Shown here one piece after another: positions 17,502 to 25,711 of a DNA stretch of 64,000 bases. The DNA is from JAFGVL01 sp963662245 (lineage in GTDB: Bacteria; Bacteroidota; Bacteroidia; Bacteroidales; Paludibacteraceae). The notes under the pieces are model-generated. The model worked only from the letters and a program-made list of their open reading frames with translations, was not told the DNA's origin and searched no databases. The stretch is taken from the NCBI GenBank assembly GCA_963662245.2, contig CAXXVQ010000006.1, positions 62,001 to 126,000 on the forward strand. The letters run 5' to 3'. A program made the position numbers and the translations under genes. The stretch's first letter is position 1. Every line of letters starts with the position of its first letter.

Positions 17502-17957
17502 ATATCACAATCGTTATCAAAATTATATGTGCACATCATATTTCATGTTAAAGATGAAATTGTATCAATTAAAAAAGAAGATAAACAAGATTTGTATGCA
17601 TATATGGGTTCTGTGATTAAGGATTTAGAGTCAATCCCGATTTTGATAAATGGAACTTTAAATCATGTCCATATAATGGCGATAATGTCAAAGAATATTT
17701 CATTATCAAAGTTTTTGGAAGATATAAAAAGACATAGCAGCAGATGGATAAAAACAAAAGGAGAGCATTATCAGAAGTTTGCGTGGCAAGGAGGATATGC
17801 CGGTTTTTCGATAAGTCCATCTCTGTGTGAAAAGACAAAGAACTATATTCAAAATCAAGAGGAACATCATAAGAAATTAAGCTTTAAGGAAGAATTGATA
17901 TTGTTTTTAAAAGAATATAATATTGAATACGATGAAAAATATTTGTGGACAGATTAA
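17502..17957 (+). pseudogene. IS200-like (Y1) transposase, RAYT type, start codon lost
   Basis: The reading frame matches the RAYT at 21399-21854 codon for codon over 151 codons (about 84% identical residues by hand count), but where the other copy has ATG this one has ATA (17502-17504). RAYT landmarks are the HUH motif NHVHIM near residue 54, WQGGYAGFSIS near 95, and the catalytic Tyr in the helix NYIQNQEEHH near 115. The frame stays open upstream to an ATG at 17436, but that extension is translated REP sequence. It could be silent, could use ATA or the neighbouring ATT as a rare start, or could make an N-extended protein. It lies between trpB and trpE in the operon direction. Confidence 0.75.
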
Positions 17958-17966
17958 AATTCAGTT

Positions 17967-18060
17967 GCCCTTTCAGGGTGCTGGTTGGCGTTGCCATTAA
18001 ATATACCCAAGGTGTCGCTTCGCTTGCCTTGGGCTAGAATGAATTGGGCTTTCAGCCCGA
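17967..18060 (+). repeat. REP-type palindromes downstream of the first RAYT gene
   Basis: A GCCCTTTCAGGGTGC element (17967-17981) is followed by CCCAAGGTGTCGCTTCGCTT... closing with CCTTGGG (18006-18033) and GGGCTTTCAGCCCGA (18046-18060). These are inverted copies of the upstream cluster with few mismatches. Confidence 0.85.
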
Positions 18061-18106
18061 AAAGTTATATTCTCTAAATTGAAAATAAAGAAATAACATA
18101 TTATAT

Positions 18107-19504
18107 ATGAAAACAAAATTAAGCGTAAATACTAAGTCATTCTTAGGAGATTTGCAGACTCCAATCGGTATTTATTTAAAAATAAGAGATTTATATCAGA
18201 ATTCAGTTTTACTAGAGAGTTCAGATTACAATAGTGCTGCTAACAGTAATTCGTATATCGCATTTTCACCAATGGCGAGCTATGTGGTAAAGGAGAATGA
18301 AATTAATATTCAGTACACAGATGGTGTTGTGGAAACATTGCCTGTAACTGATAAATATTCAGTGCCAAATTCGTTTGATGCATTTATTGCTTCATTCCAA
18401 GCTGAAGGAAATAATACTACTTCCATTAATGGCTTCTTTGGTTATTCCGCATATGAGTCTGTGCAATATTTTGAAGATGTAAAGTTATCGGCAAACCCAA
18501 AGCCTGAAAATGACATTCCTGAAATACAATATGTGCTGTTCAAATATGTAATCGCTTTAAATCATTATAAAAATGAGATTACCATTATTGAAAATTTATT
18601 AGATGGTGAGGAGTCTAAAATTTCAGATATAGAAAGTATCTTAGAAAGTCCAAATATTGCTATTTACGATTTTGAAAAAGTAGGTGAGGAGTCTTCTGAT
18701 ATTACAGATGAGGATTATCGCCAAATGGTGAGAAAAGGGAAAGAGCACTGTTTTAGAGGAGATGTTTTTCAAATTGTGCTTTCGCGCCGATTCCAACAGT
18801 CTTACAAAGGGGACGATATCATGTTGTACCGTACACTTCGTTCTGTTAATCCTTCACCTTATTTATTTTATTTCGACTTTGGTTCGTTCCGTATTTTCGG
18901 TTCGTCGCCGGAGGCTCACCTAATGGTGAAAAAAGACCGTGCGTATATTACCCCGATTGCAGGAACTTTCCGTCGCTCGGGTGATGATGAAAAGGATAAG
19001 GAAATTGCCGAGGCATTGCGCAACGACCCAAAAGAAAATGCGGAGCATGTGATGTTGGTGGATTTGGCTCGAAATGACTTAAGCCGTAATGCCGACAATG
19101 TAGTGGTTGACGAATTTCGTGTAGTTCAGTATTACTCGCATGTGTTACACTTGGTTTCTTCTGTGAGTGGTCAATTTCCCAAAGATGCGAATATCATCAA
19201 ACTATTTGCAGACACTTTCCCGGCAGGAACTCTTTCGGGAGCGCCAAAGGTGAAAGCTCTACAATTGATTGATAAAATCGAGAAACACGACCGTGGATTC
19301 TATGGTGGCTGCATTGGTTACATTGGTTTTGATGGAAACTTCAATCAGGCAATTACAATCCGTTCATTTTTGAGTAAAAACAATGTTTTGTATTACCAAG
19401 CAGGAGCAGGAGTTGTAGCCAAATCGGTAGAGGAGAATGAATTGCAAGAGGTAAATAATAAATTAGGTGCTTTGACAAAAGCGATTCAAGTAGCGAGTAA
19501 ATAG
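18107..19504 (+). CDS. trpE: Anthranilate synthase component I
   Basis: This 465-residue enzyme converts chorismate to anthranilate with ammonia supplied by TrpG. The LLESSD motif near residue 36 corresponds to the tryptophan feedback site. The catalytic chorismate-binding domain shows SPEAHL, ITPIAGTFRR, DLARNDLSRNADN, GTLSGAPKVKAL and GAGVVAKSVEENE. The length is typical for the family. It follows the first RAYT/REP unit within the trp operon, and the trpG start lies 121 bases downstream. Confidence 0.96.
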   Translation: MKTKLSVNTKSFLGDLQTPIGIYLKIRDLYQNSVLLESSDYNSAANSNSYIAFSPMASYVVKENEINIQYTDGVVETLPVTDKYSVPNSFDAFIASFQAEGNNTTSINGFFGYSAYESVQYFEDVKLSANPKPENDIPEIQYVLFKYVIALNHYKNEITIIENLLDGEESKISDIESILESPNIAIYDFEKVGEESSDITDEDYRQMVRKGKEHCFRGDVFQIVLSRRFQQSYKGDDIMLYRTLRSVNPSPYLFYFDFGSFRIFGSSPEAHLMVKKDRAYITPIAGTFRRSGDDEKDKEIAEALRNDPKENAEHVMLVDLARNDLSRNADNVVVDEFRVVQYYSHVLHLVSSVSGQFPKDANIIKLFADTFPAGTLSGAPKVKALQLIDKIEKHDRGFYGGCIGYIGFDGNFNQAITIRSFLSKNNVLYYQAGAGVVAKSVEENELQEVNNKLGALTKAIQVASK

Positions 19505-19610
19505 AACCCCCAACCCCCTAAAGGGGGCTATGGAATTGCTCAAACAGTTTTGTATTTCAATTAAATAATGGTTGCACAACGCCAAAGTCCCCTTTAGGGG
19601 ATTTAGGGGT
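19505..19610. repeat. Inverted repeat in the trpE-trpG spacer
   Basis: The arm at 19505-19529 (CCCCAACCCCCTAAAGGGGG core) is nearly the reverse complement of the arm at 19586-19610 (GTCCCCTTTAGGGGATTTAG core). Each arm is itself a CCCCTAAAGGGG palindrome. The family is related in design, not in exact sequence, to the element before trpB. Confidence 0.8.
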
Positions 19611-19625
19611 AATAAAATAATAAAT

Positions 19626-20192
19626 ATGAAAATCCTAGTTTTCGATAATTACGATTCGTTTACCTATAACTTGGTTCATGCAGTGAAGAAGTTAGGTTAT
19701 AAAGATGTGGAAGTGCATCGCAACGATCAAATTGCGTTAGAAGATATAGCAAAATATGATAAGATCATCCTATCTCCGGGACCGGGTGTTCCATCCGAAT
19801 CGGGTATTCTTTTGGATGTAATCAGAACTTATGCTCCTACAAAACCAATTTTTGGAGTTTGTTTAGGAGAACAAGCAATTGGTGAAGCTTTTGGCGCTAC
19901 ATTAATTAATCTTCCGGAAGTACATCACGGAGTAAGTTCTAATGCCAATATCATTGCCGATGATGTATTGTTTAATGGATTGCCAAAGCAAATTGAGATT
20001 GGGCGTTATCACTCATGGGCTGTTGCTACAGAGGGTTTACCGGATTGTTTAGAAGTAACGGCTGTTGACGATGCCGGAATGATTATGGGCTTGCATCACA
20101 AAGAATATGATGTGCGTGGTGTACAGTTTCACCCCGAATCAGTATTAACACCGATGGGAGAGCAAATGATTCTAAACTGGTTGCAAGCATAG
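19626..20192 (+). CDS. trpG: Anthranilate synthase component II (glutamine amidotransferase)
   Basis: This 188-residue class I glutamine amidotransferase supplies ammonia to TrpE. The start is set at MKILVFDNYDSFTYNL, which matches the family N-terminus; an upstream in-frame ATG at 19572 would translate the inverted repeat and is rejected. The triad is visible: nucleophile Cys 79 in GVCLGEQAIGEAFG and the His and Glu of VQFHPESVLTPMG near residue 170. The PGPGVPSESG loop near 51-60 is also characteristic. Confidence 0.96.
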   Translation: MKILVFDNYDSFTYNLVHAVKKLGYKDVEVHRNDQIALEDIAKYDKIILSPGPGVPSESGILLDVIRTYAPTKPIFGVCLGEQAIGEAFGATLINLPEVHHGVSSNANIIADDVLFNGLPKQIEIGRYHSWAVATEGLPDCLEVTAVDDAGMIMGLHHKEYDVRGVQFHPESVLTPMGEQMILNWLQA

Positions 20193-20195
20193 TTT

Positions 20196-20275
20196 TACGC
20201 AAAGATTCTAAGACGCAGAATTTTTAAAGCTTTATTATGAATAATTTACTTCGAGTCTTTCCGTCTTAGCGAACA
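20196..20275. repeat. Imperfect inverted repeat in the trpG-trpD spacer
   Basis: ACGCAAAGATTCTAAGACGC (20197-20216) and the arm at 20250-20274 (CGAGTCTTTCCGTCTTAGCG core) are imperfect reverse complements of the 'CGCAAAGACGCAAAG' type often seen between genes in Bacteroidota. Confidence 0.6.
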
Positions 20276-20291
20276 AAATATTTTGAAGATT

Positions 20292-21287
20292 ATGAAAAAG
20301 ATATTAACCCACATGTTCGATTATCATAGTTTGAGTCGTGCAGAAGCAGCAGAGGTACTTACTAAGATTGCAGCAGGCGAATATAACAACGAGCAGATTG
20401 CATCTTTTATCACAGTGTATTTGATGCGTCATATCACTTTGGAAGAATTGATGGGATTTCGTGAAGCATTGTTGAATTTAGCTTTAAAAGTAGATGTAAG
20501 TGAGTTCGACCCAATTGATATAGTTGGTACAGGTGGGGATGGAAAAGACACATTTAATATTTCCACATTAAGCTGTTTTGTACTTGCTGGTGCAGGTTAC
20601 AAAGTGGCTAAGCATGGGAATTATGCTGCAACTTCGGTAAGTGGAGCATCTAATGTGTTAGAATATTACGGAGCAAAATTTACTACGGATGAATCCGTAA
20701 TTAAGAAAGCTATTGACGAATCGGGTATGGCCTATTTACATGCACCCTTGTTTAATCCGGCTATGAAAAATGTAGCACCTATCCGTAAAGCGTTGGGTGT
20801 GCGTACATTTTTTAATGTGCTTGGGCCACTTATTAGTCCGGCGCAGCCAAAGTATCAATTGCTTGGTGTGTATAGTTTAACGATGTTGCGTCTGTATACT
20901 TATATCAATCAGCATATTGGAACAAATTACACATTGGTTCACGGGTTGGATGGATATGATGAAGTTTCGCTAACGGCAGATACTAAAGTAGTTTCAAATA
21001 ATCGTGAATTAGTAGTTTCTCCATCAGAACTTGGTTTTGAGACATTGCATCAAGAGCAACTTAGAGGAGGAGATACTATTGAAGACGCAGCTAAAATCTT
21101 TAAAAATGTATTGGAAAATAAAGCAACAGAAGCTCAACACTCCGTAGTGCTTGCAAACTCCGCATTTGCTATCCAAACTCTTCGTTCTGATTATAGTTAT
21201 GAAGAATGTAAGGCAATTGCATTAGAGTCCATTATTTCGGGAAGTGCAAAAGCTAGCTTTGAGAAGTTTTTGGAGGCGTATAAGTAA
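20292..21287 (+). CDS. trpD: Anthranilate phosphoribosyltransferase
   Basis: This 331-residue enzyme transfers phosphoribose from PRPP to anthranilate. The start is taken as ATG at 20292 (MKKILTHMFDYHSLS); an upstream in-frame TTG is less likely. The PRPP-binding GTGGDGKDTFNIST motif is near residue 79, followed by KHGNYAATSVSGASNVLE, and the DGYDEVS motif is near 220. It is followed after 5 bases by the second REP/RAYT unit. Confidence 0.96.
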   Translation: MKKILTHMFDYHSLSRAEAAEVLTKIAAGEYNNEQIASFITVYLMRHITLEELMGFREALLNLALKVDVSEFDPIDIVGTGGDGKDTFNISTLSCFVLAGAGYKVAKHGNYAATSVSGASNVLEYYGAKFTTDESVIKKAIDESGMAYLHAPLFNPAMKNVAPIRKALGVRTFFNVLGPLISPAQPKYQLLGVYSLTMLRLYTYINQHIGTNYTLVHGLDGYDEVSLTADTKVVSNNRELVVSPSELGFETLHQEQLRGGDTIEDAAKIFKNVLENKATEAQHSVVLANSAFAIQTLRSDYSYEECKAIALESIISGSAKASFEKFLEAYK

Positions 21288-21292
21288 TGTCA

Positions 21293-21382
21293 GCCTGAAA
21301 GGCTAGTTTAATTTAGCCCAAGGCAAGCGAAGCGACACCTTGGTTGAAAATTGGGAGCGAAGAACCATCGGGCTGAAAGCCC
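21293..21382 (+). repeat. REP-type palindromes upstream of the second RAYT gene
   Basis: A CCCAAGG...CCTTGG hairpin with a GCGAAGCG core (21317-21343) and a TCGGGCTGAAAGCCC element (21368-21382) precede the RAYT ATG by 16 bases. They match the elements around the first RAYT. Confidence 0.85.
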
Positions 21383-21398
21383 AGCTTAAATTAATTTT

Positions 21399-21854
21399 AT
21401 GTCACAGTCATTATCTCAATTATATGTTCACATAATATTTCATGTCAAAAGTGATTTTGTTGGAATACGAGATGAAGATAAAAATGATTTGTATGCTTAC
21501 ATAGGTTCTATAATTAAAGATTTGGCTTCTGTCCCAATTATCATAAATGGAACTTCTAACCATGTTCATATTATGGCGATTCTATCTAAGAATATCTCTT
21601 TGTCTAAGTTTCTTGAAGATATAAAAAGGCATAGTAGTAGGTGGATTAAGACAAAAGGGGATTACTATCAGAAGTTTGCGTGGCAAGGTGGATATGCTGG
21701 ATTTTCAATAAGTCCGTCACTTTGTGAGAAAACAAGAAAATATATTGAATCTCAGGAAGAGCATCATCGTAAAATTTCTTTTAAAGAAGAATTAATTCTT
21801 TTTCTTAAAGAATACAATATTGAGTACGATGAAAAATATTTGTGGACAGATTAA
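21399..21854 (+). CDS. IS200-like (Y1) transposase, RAYT type
   Basis: This 151-residue protein is a REP-associated tyrosine transposase. HUH residues are in NHVHIM near 54, RAYT-typical WQGGYAGFSISPS follows near 95, and the catalytic Tyr lies in KYIESQEEHH near 115. Unlike the sister copy at 17502-17957 it has an ATG. Many third-codon differences from the sister with a nearly identical C-terminal half suggest old duplication under selection for the protein. Flanking REP palindromes in inverted orientation are the expected substrates. It lies in the trp operon direction between trpD and trpC, without other promoter signals that I can see. Confidence 0.88.
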   Translation: MSQSLSQLYVHIIFHVKSDFVGIRDEDKNDLYAYIGSIIKDLASVPIIINGTSNHVHIMAILSKNISLSKFLEDIKRHSSRWIKTKGDYYQKFAWQGGYAGFSISPSLCEKTRKYIESQEEHHRKISFKEELILFLKEYNIEYDEKYLWTD

Positions 21855-21857
21855 GTT

Positions 21858-21951
21858 GCCCTTTCAGGGCGCAGATTATGTGGGTGTTAAATAACCCAAG
21901 GCGACGCTTCGCTTTGCCATTGGGCTAAAATTAGTTGGGCTTTCAGCCCGA
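21858..21951 (+). repeat. REP-type palindromes downstream of the second RAYT gene
   Basis: GCCCTTTCAGGGC (21858-21870), a CCCAAGGCGACGCTTCGC hairpin closing at 21924, and GGGCTTTCAGCCCGA (21937-21951) reproduce the downstream cluster of the first RAYT. They end 14 bases before the trpC ATG. Confidence 0.85.
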
Positions 21952-21965
21952 AAATATAAACTTAA

Positions 21966-22742
21966 ATGACAATACTAGATAAAATATTAGCTGATAAAGC
22001 CATTGAGGTGGCGAATAGAAAAGCTGTAAAGACGATTGAAGATTTGATGAACGAATCAGGATTCTCTCGTGATACACTTTCATTGAAGAAGAACTTGATG
22101 GAATCAAATTCAGGAATTATTTCTGAATTTAAACGCAAGTCACCATCCAAAGGTTGGATTCATCAAGATGCAGATGTAACTGCAGTAACTTCGGGTTATA
22201 GTCAAGCCGGTGCAAGTGCAATTTCTATCTTGACGGATGAAATCTATTTCGGTGGAACTCCTGCTGATGTCATTGCAGCTCGTCCGCAAGTTACTTGTCC
22301 AATTCTGCGTAAGGAATTCGTAATTGACGAATACCAATTATATGAAGCACGCACAATGGGAGCAGATTTAATTCTGTTGATTGCGGCAGCTTTAACTCCG
22401 CAGCAAACAAAAGACTTGGCTCGTAAAGCGCATGAATTGAATTTGGAAGTCTTGCTAGAAGTACACAATGAAGAAGAGCTCGGACATGCCAATGAATTTG
22501 TGGATATGCTAGGTGTGAATAACCGTAACTTGAAAACTTTCGTTACTGACATCCAAGTATCGTTTGATTTGGTTGATAAGATCCCAAATGACTTTGTGAA
22601 AGTGAGCGAAAGTGGTATTTCAGCTGTAGAAACTGTGCGTGAATTGCGCAAGGCAGGGTACCGTGGTTTCTTAATGGGTGAGAACTTTATGAAAGAAACG
22701 AATCCATCTGAAGCATTGAAAAACTTTATCGCTGACTTATGA
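21966..22742 (+). CDS. trpC: Indole-3-glycerol phosphate synthase
   Basis: This 258-residue TIM-barrel enzyme closes the indole ring from CdRP. The N-terminal ILDKILADKAIEVA is family-typical. The catalytic Lys region ISEFKRKSPSKG is near residue 52-63, LEVHNEEE contains a catalytic Glu, and VSESGIS is near 218. The stop overlaps the trpF start by 4 bases (ATGA), so these two are translationally coupled; this is the only trp junction without a repeat. Confidence 0.96.
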   Translation: MTILDKILADKAIEVANRKAVKTIEDLMNESGFSRDTLSLKKNLMESNSGIISEFKRKSPSKGWIHQDADVTAVTSGYSQAGASAISILTDEIYFGGTPADVIAARPQVTCPILRKEFVIDEYQLYEARTMGADLILLIAAALTPQQTKDLARKAHELNLEVLLEVHNEEELGHANEFVDMLGVNNRNLKTFVTDIQVSFDLVDKIPNDFVKVSESGISAVETVRELRKAGYRGFLMGENFMKETNPSEALKNFIADL

Positions 22743-23365
22743 TAATTAAGGTCTGTGGGATGCGAGACTCCCAAAATATAAAGGAAATTGCAGCTCTTGG
22801 GGTTGACTATTTAGGCTTTATATTTTATGCAAAATCACCTAGATATGCAGCTGCGGTAGATAAAGCAGTATTGTCTTCGTTACCTGAAAGCATCAAGAAA
22901 GTTGGAGTGTTTGTTGATGAGTCAGTGGAGCAAATGCGTGAAACAGCTAAAGAATATGGCTTGGATGTCTTGCAACTGCACGGTGGTGAAACTCCTTTAC
23001 AAGCTTTGCAGCTTCGAGAAGAGGATTATACAATATTCAAGGCATTTCCAATTGCAGAAGCAGCTGACTTTGAGTATTTGGAAGAATACGAAGGATGTTG
23101 TGATTACTTCCTATTTGATACAAAAACACTTCAGCATGGTGGTTCGGGACAGAAATTTGACTGGTCATTACTTGAAAACTATAAAGGTAAAACACCATTT
23201 TTATTAAGTGGTGGAATTGACTTGGACGATGCAGAAACAATCAAAAAGATCAAGCATCCTATGTTTGCCGGAGTTGATATTAATAGCAAGTTTGAACTTG
23301 AGCCGGCATTGAAGGATGTAGAAAAAGTAAAAAAAATGATATTAGCCTTAGGCGATAATAAATAG
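22739..23365 (+). CDS. trpF: Phosphoribosylanthranilate isomerase
   Basis: This 208-residue TIM-barrel enzyme performs the Amadori rearrangement of PRA to CdRP. The catalytic Cys is in KVCGMR at residues 4-9, LQLHGGE lies near 83, the catalytic Asp is in FDTKT near 127, and LSGGIDLDDA near 161 binds phosphate. Length is normal. Its start overlaps trpC by 4 bases. Confidence 0.96.
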   Translation: MIIKVCGMRDSQNIKEIAALGVDYLGFIFYAKSPRYAAAVDKAVLSSLPESIKKVGVFVDESVEQMRETAKEYGLDVLQLHGGETPLQALQLREEDYTIFKAFPIAEAADFEYLEEYEGCCDYFLFDTKTLQHGGSGQKFDWSLLENYKGKTPFLLSGGIDLDDAETIKKIKHPMFAGVDINSKFELEPALKDVEKVKKMILALGDNK

Positions 23366-23366
23366 A

Positions 23367-23458
23367 TATTTGTTCGCTTCGCTCACGATATTTTTCAATA
23401 AATATCACGAAGAAAATATCGATAATTATCGCGACCAACGGGAGCTAATATCTTATTA
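23367..23458. repeat. Imperfect inverted repeat in the trpF-trpA spacer
   Basis: The left arm (GATATTTGTTCGCTTCGCTC from 23366) and the right arm ending in GGGAGCTAATATC near 23452 are imperfect reverse complements. The sequence is unlike the other palindromes of the operon, so it represents a further repeat family. Confidence 0.55.
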
Positions 23459-23483
23459 CAGAAATAATAACATTATATAAGAT

Positions 23484-24257
23484 ATGAATCGCATAAATAA
23501 ATTATTTGCAGAAAAAGGAAGCAATATCCTTTCTGTGTATTTTACTGCTGGATATCCACAATTGAATGATACTGTGGAGATTATTAAGCAACTTTCTGCT
23601 CAAGGAGTAGATATGATTGAAATCGGTATTCCGTTTTCCGACCCAATGGCTGATGGCCCTGTCATTCAAAACAGTAGCCAAATAGCTTTAGCGAACGGGA
23701 TGACTCAAAATTTGTTGTTTGAGCAATTAAAAGACATCCGTAAAGTAACCGATATTCCATTGATCTTGATGGGTTATGTAAATCCGGTTTTGCAATTCGG
23801 TTTTGAAAAACTTTGCCAAAAAGCACAAGAAGTAGGAGTGGATGGTTTTATTATTCCTGATCTTCCTATGGCAGAATACATGCAAGAGTTTAAAGCAACG
23901 GCTGATAAATATGGAATGGAGAACATTCTGTTGATTACACCTGAAACTCCTGAAGAACGCATTCGTTTGATTGATGAAAACACGAATGGATTTATCTATA
24001 TGGTGTCTTCTGCTGCAACTACCGGAGCTCAAGATAGTTTTGCAGGAAGTAAAGAAGCTTACTTCAAACGGATTAAAGATATGAACTTGAAAAATCCAAC
24101 CTTAATAGGTTTTGGTATTTCCAATAAGGTAACCTTCGATAGTGCTTGCACTCATGCATCAGGAGCTATTGTGGGAAGTGCATTTATAAAAGCCTTGGGA
24201 GATAATCCAACTGTGGAAAAAGCAGTTGAAGCTTTGATAAGCAAATTAAAGAATTGA
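23484..24257 (+). CDS. trpA: Tryptophan synthase alpha chain
   Basis: This 257-residue TIM barrel releases indole from indole-3-glycerol phosphate and passes it to TrpB. The catalytic Glu (about 46) and Asp (about 57) are in MIEIGIPFSDPMADGPVIQ. FIIPDLPMAEY near 125 and the phosphate site GFGISNKV near 212 are present. It ends the operon; no convincing terminator follows. Confidence 0.96.
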   Translation: MNRINKLFAEKGSNILSVYFTAGYPQLNDTVEIIKQLSAQGVDMIEIGIPFSDPMADGPVIQNSSQIALANGMTQNLLFEQLKDIRKVTDIPLILMGYVNPVLQFGFEKLCQKAQEVGVDGFIIPDLPMAEYMQEFKATADKYGMENILLITPETPEERIRLIDENTNGFIYMVSSAATTGAQDSFAGSKEAYFKRIKDMNLKNPTLIGFGISNKVTFDSACTHASGAIVGSAFIKALGDNPTVEKAVEALISKLKN

Positions 24258-24339
24258 TGTATGTCAATGAAAGTGGATGAAAATTAGCTTTTTTGTTAAA
24301 AATATGTTTCGTTTTAGAGCGTGTTTATTTTAATTAGTA

Positions 24340-24347
24340 TAATTTTG
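24340..24347 (+). promoter_or_regulatory. Stranded -7 element, probable former promoter of the gene at 25712
   Basis: TAATTTTG matches TAnnTTTG; the -33 region is poor. Removing the IS would bring it to about 75 bases from the ATG at 25712, which suggests the element inserted into the 5' leader. This is inference. Confidence 0.3.
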
Positions 24348-24428
24348 GTTTGTTAAAAATCAAAAACCTAAATTATTAATTAAAAAAATCTGTGTCGTCC
24401 TAAAATAGGTTGACAGTTTTTAATAAAA

Positions 24429-25247
24429 TTAATTAAGACCAGAGAAGCTTTCTTCTCTGGTTTTTTTATGCACAAAATCAGGAGTCTTCATCCCTAGAGA
24501 TAAATGAGGTCTTTTAGAGTTATAAGTTGCTATTGACTCTTTTACTAGCTCATTAAGTTCATTAAAGCTATTACAATTATACAATAAAAATTCTTGTTTT
24601 AATATTCCATTAACTCTTTCTGCTAAAGCATTTTGATAACAGTCATATCCATCTGTCATTGAAGGAAGCATATTTGCTTTAGCTAAAGTTTCTTGATATA
24701 GACTGGAACAGTATTGTAATCCTCTGTCAGAATGATGTATAGTCACTTTATTTGTTTGCTTGTTTCTAATAGCCATTTTTAAAGCCTTAACCACATTTTC
24801 AGTATTCATATTATTACTTAGCTGATAACCCATTATTTTTCTGCTGTATGCATCTGTAACTAAGGATAAATAATGAGTTCCTTGTCTTGAGTTTAGGTAT
24901 GTTATGTCGCTTACAAAAACTTCTTCTGCTTCTTTAACTTGTTTGTTTGTGTACAAGTTAGGATGTTTTCTTAACCAATGTTTTGAGTGAGTTGTCTTTG
25001 TATAATTTTTCTTTGGTTTTACCAGTAGGTGCTCTCTTCTTAAGAAGTTAAACAGAGCATCTCTACCAATTTTGATTCCTTGCTTCTTGAGGTCAGCTTC
25101 TAGCAGGCTGTAGAGTTTTCGAGTGCCTATTCTTGGCATCTGCATTCGTGTAGTCTCAACTAACTGCTTTACTTTTTGCAACTGTTGCTCCCGTAGAACT
25201 ATTCTAGCATTTGATTGATATAATGCTTGTCTACTTATCCCAAACAA
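24429..25247 (-). CDS. IS3-family transposase OrfB (DDE catalytic part)
   Basis: This 272-residue reading frame has the HTH_21 segment (MPRIGTRKLYSLL near 37-50) and an rve integrase core. The DDE residues are visible in FVSDITYLNS (Asp about 114), IHHSDRGLQY (second Asp near 173) and NALAERVNGILKQEF (Glu near 209). The frame is open upstream of the first ATG into the orfA end, which fits expression as an OrfAB fusion by -1 frameshifting at GAAAAAG close to 25270-25280. It appears intact. Confidence 0.92.
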   Translation of the reverse strand: MFGISRQALYQSNARIVLREQQLQKVKQLVETTRMQMPRIGTRKLYSLLEADLKKQGIKIGRDALFNFLRREHLLVKPKKNYTKTTHSKHWLRKHPNLYTNKQVKEAEEVFVSDITYLNSRQGTHYLSLVTDAYSRKIMGYQLSNNMNTENVVKALKMAIRNKQTNKVTIHHSDRGLQYCSSLYQETLAKANMLPSMTDGYDCYQNALAERVNGILKQEFLLYNCNSFNELNELVKESIATYNSKRPHLSLGMKTPDFVHKKTREESFSGLN

Positions 25248-25267
25248 TCTACAAGATTTTGAAAGGC

Positions 25268-25666
25268 TTATTCCTTTTTCTTGTCGGAGCGTTGTGACTG
25301 TTGGGATGAGAACTTTTTTCTGATTCCGGTTCCATAGCGTTCATCTGCTATATCAATCATCGTATCTAGAAACAGGGTTTTAAGTTTCTCTTCCTCTAAC
25401 TCTTTTTCTAATCGTTTAATCTTTTGAGCTGGGGTTTCTTTTCTTTTAGCAGTAGGCATAAATCTTTCATTGGGTTTTGACCAGTCTAAAGTACCATGTT
25501 TTCTTAACCAAACCAAAACTGTACTTCTGCCTTGTATCCCATAAGTGGATTGCGCTTGTTTATAAGTCATCTCGCCTTTTTCTATGCGAGAAACTAGATC
25601 TAATTTAAAGCCTAATGTGTAATCCTTTTGACTGCGTTTCTTTCTTTGTTTACTTAAGTCTTCCAT
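25268..25666 (-). CDS. IS3-family transposase OrfA (DNA-binding part)
   Basis: This 132-residue protein has a helix-turn-helix near residues 15-60 (YTLGFKLDLVSRIEKGEM, then TYGIQGRSTVLVWLRKHG) and a leucine-zipper-like helix (KIKRLEKELEEEKLKTLFLD). The start is taken at MEDLSK; a seven-codon extension would run into the terminal repeat. The end KKKE is encoded by the A-rich frameshift site. Confidence 0.88.
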   Translation of the reverse strand: MEDLSKQRKKRSQKDYTLGFKLDLVSRIEKGEMTYKQAQSTYGIQGRSTVLVWLRKHGTLDWSKPNERFMPTAKRKETPAQKIKRLEKELEEEKLKTLFLDTMIDIADERYGTGIRKKFSSQQSQRSDKKKE

Positions 25667-25711
25667 AATAAGTCTAATTATTGTCAACTTATTTTAGGAC
25701 GGGACAATCTT

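Larger units (their letters stand above)
24396..25701 (-). mobile_element. IS3-family insertion sequence
   Basis: The element of about 1.3 kb is bounded by inverted repeats CGTCCTAAAATAGGTTGAC (24396-24414) and its complement with one mismatch (25683-25701). It carries orfA and orfB on the minus strand. The exact ends are uncertain by a few bases, and no target duplication is visible for any of the boundaries I tried (left flank CTGTGT, right flank GGACAA). It sits between the trp operon and the gene at 25712. Confidence 0.88.

Noticed and set aside
19572..19625. Upstream ATG for trpG
   Set aside because: It translates the inverted repeat of the trpE-trpG spacer; the family N-terminus begins at 19626.
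22244..22774. 176-codon minus-strand frame over trpC
   Set aside because: It is antisense to an unmistakable trpC with all catalytic motifs and shows no family features.
24258..24395. Terminator after trpA
   Set aside because: No stable hairpin with a T run was found; only AT-rich sequence with a possible -7 element.
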